DNA from: a virus
Length of the DNA stretch: 24,667 bases
Direction: 5' to 3' (one strand)
IMG/VR virus record: IMGVR_UViG_3300047276_000202
Span: 1-24,667 of that record
A program made the position numbers and the translations under genes. Positions 22,030-24,667 of the stretch are shown here, piece by piece. Numbering within the stretch: the first letter of the stretch is position 1; each line of letters opens with the position of its first letter. The notes under the pieces were generated by a model. The model did not search any database. It was not told where the DNA came from and saw only the letters and a program-made list of their open reading frames with translations.

Positions 22030-22298
22030 TGCTGCATTCTAAGTTGGTCAGCTTTGGCAAATTGAATGGAACTATCTACGATGCAGATGGTGAGGGTGAT
22101 ACATTGCCAATGCATGACCATGATGAAAACACCGTACACATCACCATCGTCGCTCGTGGATCTTTTAAGGTTCACGGCGACGGTTGGGAAATGACAGCCA
22201 AAGCAGGCGACGTAATTGACTGGAAGGTTGGTCAAGCACATGAACTGATCGCGTTAGAGCCAAACTCTCGGTTCATTAACATCGTAAAGGGCCAATAA
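22029..22298 (+). CDS. Single-domain cupin protein
   Basis: An 89-residue small cupin. The first motif is MHDHDENTVHITIVARGSFK, with His29, His31 and either Glu33 or His37 as possible metal ligands; the second is GDVIDWKVGQAHELIAL, with His71 in the expected place. The full set of a metal-binding cupin thus seems present. Such beta-barrels can be enzymes (dioxygenase, isomerase) or sugar-binding modules, and nothing in the sequence decides which. It lies exactly between the receptor-binding genes and the lysis genes, with a TAATG overlap at its start. It may act on or bind a small ligand, perhaps linked to the tail or host metabolism; this is inference. Confidence 0.75.
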   Translation: MLHSKLVSFGKLNGTIYDADGEGDTLPMHDHDENTVHITIVARGSFKVHGDGWEMTAKAGDVIDWKVGQAHELIALEPNSRFINIVKGQ

Positions 22299-22299
22299 A

Positions 22300-22482
22300 A
22301 TGTCTAATCCGGCAGATGAAACAATTAAACTGGCAGGAGATATAGCGTCAGTGACTACTGTGGTTGGCACTTTGGTTGGCATTCTGCCATCAATCGCTGC
22401 TGTCTTTACTATTGTATGGACTAGCATTCGTATCTATGAAACCGAGACTGTTCAGTCCTGGCTGCGTAAGTGGAAGGAATGA
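22300..22482 (+). CDS. Holin-like one-TM membrane protein
   Basis: A 60-residue protein: a polar start (MSNPADETIKLAGD), a hydrophobic stretch covering about residues 19-42 (VTTVVGTLVGILPSIAAVFT, continuing IVWT), then a charged end (SIRIYETETVQSWLRKWKE). The 'PSIAA..TIVWT.IRIYET.TVQ' pattern is one I recall from short phage holins. Length and topology resemble T7 gp17.5 (67 residues, one membrane segment). It is the first of four genes leading to the endolysin. A second holin candidate follows at 22953, so one may be an antiholin or a pinholin partner. Starts one base after the cupin stop. Confidence 0.7.
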   Translation: MSNPADETIKLAGDIASVTTVVGTLVGILPSIAAVFTIVWTSIRIYETETVQSWLRKWKE

Positions 22483-22483
22483 A

Positions 22484-22942
22484 ATGGATCCGCTCACAGT
22501 CTTGGCTACTGCTAAAGCTGCGGCTGCGGGCATCTCGACAGCTCTCAAGCTAGGCAAAGATGTATCTGCCATAGTCAAGGATATGAGTACCTTGATGAAA
22601 GCAGAAGGAGATCTAGCTCGGCTAGCTGCTGATCCACCTAGAGGTTGGGGTCAAAAGGAAAGCGCGGAGGAGATTGCTCTCAAAGCTTTCACGGCAAAGC
22701 GTGAAGCCGAGATGATGCGCAACACAGTCAAGAATGAGATTGTAGCGCAGTATGGCATAACTGCTTGGGAGCAGATCCAGCAAGAGATTACACGAATTCG
22801 CAAAGCCCAGAAGGAGGCAGCGCGTAAAGAGGCAGAGGAACGAGCTGCACATTTGCAGATGTTAATGTGGGCTATTCCTGCTGTTGGCATACCATTCATA
22901 ATTTTGATTGTGATTGTGGTTGCCATTGTTCGTAATAGTTAG
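22484..22942 (+). CDS. Tail-anchored coiled-coil membrane protein, unknown role
   Basis: A 152-residue protein. It begins MDPLTVLATAKAAAAGISTA with an amphipathic Ala-rich helix. It continues with Lys/Glu/Arg-rich coiled coil (residues about 65-125, including ITRIRKAQKEAARKEAEERA) and ends in a strong membrane segment (about 129-149, VGIPFIILIVIVVAIV) followed by RNS. The start at 22484 is chosen over an in-frame ATG at 22364 because the ribosome site GGAAGGAA lies at 22472-22479 and the longer form would cross the preceding holin gene. The 'MDP(L/I/V)T....A.A' start is familiar from hypothetical proteins in marine phages. The membrane helix is C-terminal, opposite to a normal i-spanin. It may be a lysis accessory by position only. 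Confidence 0.65.
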   Translation: MDPLTVLATAKAAAAGISTALKLGKDVSAIVKDMSTLMKAEGDLARLAADPPRGWGQKESAEEIALKAFTAKREAEMMRNTVKNEIVAQYGITAWEQIQQEITRIRKAQKEAARKEAEERAAHLQMLMWAIPAVGIPFIILIVIVVAIVRNS

Positions 22943-22952
22943 GGAGGATGAC

Positions 22953-23477
22953 ATGGATTTTAGTAAACTTGGTGGGCTGATCTCATCGGTTGCACCTACA
23001 CTAGCAACTGCTATTGGCGGTCCTTTGGCTGGCCTTGCAGTCAAGACTGTCTCAAATGTTTTGCTTGGCCGACCCGATGGATCTCAAGAAGAACTTGAGA
23101 AGGCTATCCAGACGGCTACGCCTGAGCAGATCTTGCAGCTTAAGAAAACAGATGCCGACTTCCGCATTCGCATGAAGGAACTCGACATTGATCTTGAGAA
23201 GATTGCTGCCCAGGACAGGAGCGAAGCCCGTCAAAAAGAAACTACAACCCGCGATTGGACGCCGCGAATCCTGGCTTTCATTGTGGTTGGTGGCTTCTTT
23301 GGTTGCTTGGCTTGGATGCTGCTGCGCGGAATGCCGCAGTCAGGAACCGAAGCCATTCTCATGATGCTCGGTGCCCTGACAAATACTGTCACCGCTGTCA
23401 TCGCCTACTACTTTGGATCTAGTGCCGGTCGCGAGAAGGGATCTGGCACAGGGTCTGGTCAACTGGGAGTTAAGTAA
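22953..23477 (+). CDS. Phage 3TM-type holin
   Basis: A 174-residue membrane protein. The start MDFSKLGGLISSVAPTLATA, then GGPLAGLAVKTVSNVLLG, is the familiar beginning of the 3TM holin family (Holin_3TMs, GTA-type). Next come LKKTDADFRIRMKELDIDLE and the DRSEAR motif (family norm DR.SAR), and then two membrane segments (ILAFIVVGGFFGCLAWMLL; ILMMLGALTNTVTAVIAYYF) with a Gly/Ser-rich tail. The start at 22953 is preceded by AGGGAGG at 22941-22947; an earlier in-frame ATG at 22914 lies inside the upstream gene and was rejected. It overlaps the endolysin start as TAATG, the usual holin-endolysin pairing. Confidence 0.85.
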   Translation: MDFSKLGGLISSVAPTLATAIGGPLAGLAVKTVSNVLLGRPDGSQEELEKAIQTATPEQILQLKKTDADFRIRMKELDIDLEKIAAQDRSEARQKETTTRDWTPRILAFIVVGGFFGCLAWMLLRGMPQSGTEAILMMLGALTNTVTAVIAYYFGSSAGREKGSGTGSGQLGVK

Positions 23478-23989
23478 TGCGCGAGAACTTTGAAGCTAGC
23501 TTTAAGCATCTACTTAAACATGAGGGCGGCTTTGTAAATCATCCTCGTGATCCAGGTGGCATGACAAATCTTGGCGTAACCAAGCGAGCCTGGGAAGAGT
23601 ATGTCGGCCATGAGGTCGATGAGGCTGAGATGCGTAGCCTTACCCCTGAGAAGGTGGCCCCATTCTACAAGGCTCGGTACTGGGACAAGGTTAAGGGCGA
23701 TGATCTACCTGGTGGGGTAGACCATGCCATCTTTGACTATGCTGTGAACAGTGGCGTAGGACGCGCAGCAAAGGCTCTACAGGCCGCTGCTGGCGTCACG
23801 GTAGATGGTGCCATCGGACCCAAGACTCTTGCTGCTGTGGCTTCTAAAGACCCTGAGGATATGGTCGATGCTATCTGCGATGGTCGCATGGCTTTTCTAC
23901 GTAGCCTGAATACCTTCGATACCTTTGGTAAGGGTTGGACTCGTCGAGTTACCGAGGTTGAGGATCAAGCTAGAGACTTCATGGCTTAA
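23477..23989 (+). CDS. Endolysin, GH108 N-acetylmuramidase
   Basis: A 170-residue cell wall hydrolase that cuts the glycan strand of peptidoglycan. The N-terminal GH108 domain has the hallmark HEGGFVNHPRDPGGMTNLGV, with Glu16 as catalytic residue, then VTKRAWEEYVG and FYKARYWDKVKGDDLPGGVD. The C-terminal half is the PG_binding_3 domain: FDYAVNSGVGRAAKALQAAA followed by VDGAIGPKTLAAV. There is no signal peptide or SAR segment at the N-terminus, so export needs the holin encoded just upstream. The length (170) is normal for the family. The start overlaps the holin stop as TAATG. Confidence 0.93.
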   Translation: MRENFEASFKHLLKHEGGFVNHPRDPGGMTNLGVTKRAWEEYVGHEVDEAEMRSLTPEKVAPFYKARYWDKVKGDDLPGGVDHAIFDYAVNSGVGRAAKALQAAAGVTVDGAIGPKTLAAVASKDPEDMVDAICDGRMAFLRSLNTFDTFGKGWTRRVTEVEDQARDFMA

Positions 23990-24005
23990 CTAAAGGGAGA
24001 ACACT

Positions 24006-24275
24006 ATGGGACCCGAAAGCTTTCTTGGTAGCATAAGTTGGTTTGCTGGTAACTTCCCGCCAAAGGGTTGGCTGCTATGCGATGGTCATCAGCTATCTAT
24101 CCAGCAGAACACTGCCTTATTTGCTTTGCTTGGTACATACTATGGGGGCGATGGCATTCGTAACTTTGCCATTCCAGATATGCGACCAAAGGACAACAAT
24201 GGTCGCATCCTTGGTTGGGGTGAAGCCCCTCAACCTTGCATCTGCGTCGAAGGAATATTTCCTTCACGTTGGTAA
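24006..24275 (+). CDS. Short tail-collar (microcystin-dependent type) protein
   Basis: An 89-residue protein of the phage tail collar family: GSISWFAGNFPPKGWLLCDG, then the LSIQQNTALFALLGTYYGGD stretch, IRNFAIPDMRP, and the ending CVEGIFPSRW. The short form with PDMRP directly followed by a G-W-G turn and a CVEGIFPSR end is complete, not truncated; longer relatives add a variable domain after PDLRG. The ribosome site AAGGGAGA is at 23993-24000. It is the last + strand gene before the terminator. It could be a small tip protein of the fibre. Unlike the two large collar proteins here, its collar motif is uninterrupted, giving a useful internal reference. Confidence 0.85.
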   Translation: MGPESFLGSISWFAGNFPPKGWLLCDGHQLSIQQNTALFALLGTYYGGDGIRNFAIPDMRPKDNNGRILGWGEAPQPCICVEGIFPSRW

Positions 24276-24284
24276 CCAGAGCTT

Positions 24285-24314
24285 GATGATCGGCGGCCCC
24301 TTTGACCGATCATC
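24285..24314 (+). terminator. First hairpin at end of + strand operon
   Basis: GATGATCGG (24285-24293) and CCGATCATC (24306-24314) form a perfect 9-base stem with a 12-base loop, nine bases after the last + strand stop. Only TT follows, so it is probably an RNA-protecting or assisting hairpin ahead of the strong terminator. The stop codon of the minus-strand gene lies in its right arm. Confidence 0.6.
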
Positions 24315-24618
24315 TTGACTGGCGCAGCGGTATCCTCCCTGCCGCTGCGCCTTTTTCTATGATGTCCTTGAGCTTAGCCTTATCGTCTGCTGTTATGCCA
24401 TAGCCAAAGTTCCTATAGTTGATAACATCAACATCATAGAACGCTAGCTTCTTGCGTAGGTTGCAGATAGTAACCTTTACTCTGCCAGATACAGCCGCCT
24501 CATCCGAGGATCGTTTAGTATCCACGACCTCCATTGCCATATCCAAATGTTCTTGCGAACACTTCTCCGTACGATACATAGCAAACAGAAGAGCGGCCTC
24601 CTGTTGCGTCAGTGACAT
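24310..24618 (-). CDS. OmpR/PhoB-type winged-helix DNA-binding protein
   Basis: A 102-residue protein on the opposite strand to everything else here. Residues about 5-80 fit a winged-helix domain of the Trans_reg_C type: LTQQEAALLFAMYRTE as first helix, then a helix region with EEXXD-like acidic residues (QEHLDMAMEVVD), a recognition helix VSGRVKVTICNLRKKL, and the wing INYRNFGYGIT. 'LRKKL' followed by a 'GYGIT/GYRL' wing is the usual end of response regulator DNA-binding domains; no receiver domain is present. A transcription regulator of phage or host genes is likely. The last residues (KGAAAGRIPLRQSR) are encoded by the + strand terminator. No clear ribosome site or promoter is seen in the 49 bases between its start and the window edge. 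Confidence 0.72.
   Translation of the reverse strand: MSLTQQEAALLFAMYRTEKCSQEHLDMAMEVVDTKRSSDEAAVSGRVKVTICNLRKKLAFYDVDVINYRNFGYGITADDKAKLKDIIEKGAAAGRIPLRQSR
24321..24356 (+). terminator. Strong intrinsic terminator of + strand operon
   Basis: GGCGCAGCGG (24321-24330) and CCGCTGCGCC (24342-24351) form a perfect 10-base GC-rich stem with an 11-base loop, followed by TTTTT (24352-24356). This is a classic Rho-independent terminator for the + strand. It lies inside the coding region of the convergent minus-strand gene and encodes part of that gene's last residues. Confidence 0.88.
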
Positions 24619-24667
24619 GGTGTAGAGAAAAGGATTGTGCTCTGGATAGATAAGATCGTTTAGATAT

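Noticed and set aside
22364-22483. Longer start for the tail-anchored protein
   Set aside because: The extension crosses the one-TM holin gene in another frame; 22484 has a proper ribosome site.
1-24667. tRNA genes, CRISPR arrays, integrase/attachment sites, insertion sequences
   Set aside because: None was recognised by eye on either strand; a tRNA or repeat scan would be the proper test.

Overview
The window is a compact, almost gap-free block of late genes from a tailed phage with a short tail (podovirus). The recognisable proteins are a large terminase, a T7-type portal, a scaffold, a major capsid protein, tail tubular proteins A and B, three large internal virion (ejection) proteins, a T7-type tail fibre and a lysis module. 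All sit on the + strand, many with TAATG or GTGA stop/start overlaps. One gene at the right edge points the other way. No integrase, RNA polymerase, replication gene, tRNA or CRISPR is visible, so lifestyle cannot be judged. Several families (DUF5872/DUF6321-like protein, 3TM holin, GNAT in the head block) recall phages of Alphaproteobacteria, but the host is only a guess.

Left part (8-2963): four small, very basic proteins, a possible 28-residue membrane mini-protein, two small acidic/neutral hypothetical proteins, then the large terminase. Head part (3009-7453): a small Pro/Gly-rich protein, portal, Bbp19-like protein, scaffold, GNAT acetyltransferase, capsid protein and a probable head decoration protein. 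A long imperfect hairpin lies just before the capsid gene and a terminator-like hairpin just after the head genes. The second sits where T7 has its late terminator.

Tail and ejection part (7530-17219): gp11-like, gp12-like, gp14-like, gp15-like and gp16-like proteins. The gp15-like protein ends in a Cys/His/Asn peptidase-like domain, whereas I see no lytic transglycosylase motif in the gp16-like protein. The wall-opening activity therefore seems to be carried by a different ejection protein than in T7.

Receptor-binding part (17290-22029): the most unusual region. Two proteins, the main fibre and a separate protein without the T7 anchor, share the same nested design. Each starts a tail-collar domain, interrupts it with a run of Asp-box (BNR-like) repeats that probably form a beta-propeller, and finishes the collar motif at the extreme C-terminus. 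Each is followed by a small paralogous protein that looks like a fibre chaperone or cap. This reads as a duplicated and diverged receptor-binding cassette. A third short collar protein lies at 24006-24275.

Lysis part (22029-23989): a single-domain cupin, a one-TM holin-like protein, a tail-anchored coiled-coil protein, a 3TM holin and a GH108 endolysin. No spanin is recognisable. The + strand operon ends at two stacked hairpins, the second a strong intrinsic terminator. They lie inside the 3' end of a convergent minus-strand gene for an OmpR/PhoB-type winged-helix protein.
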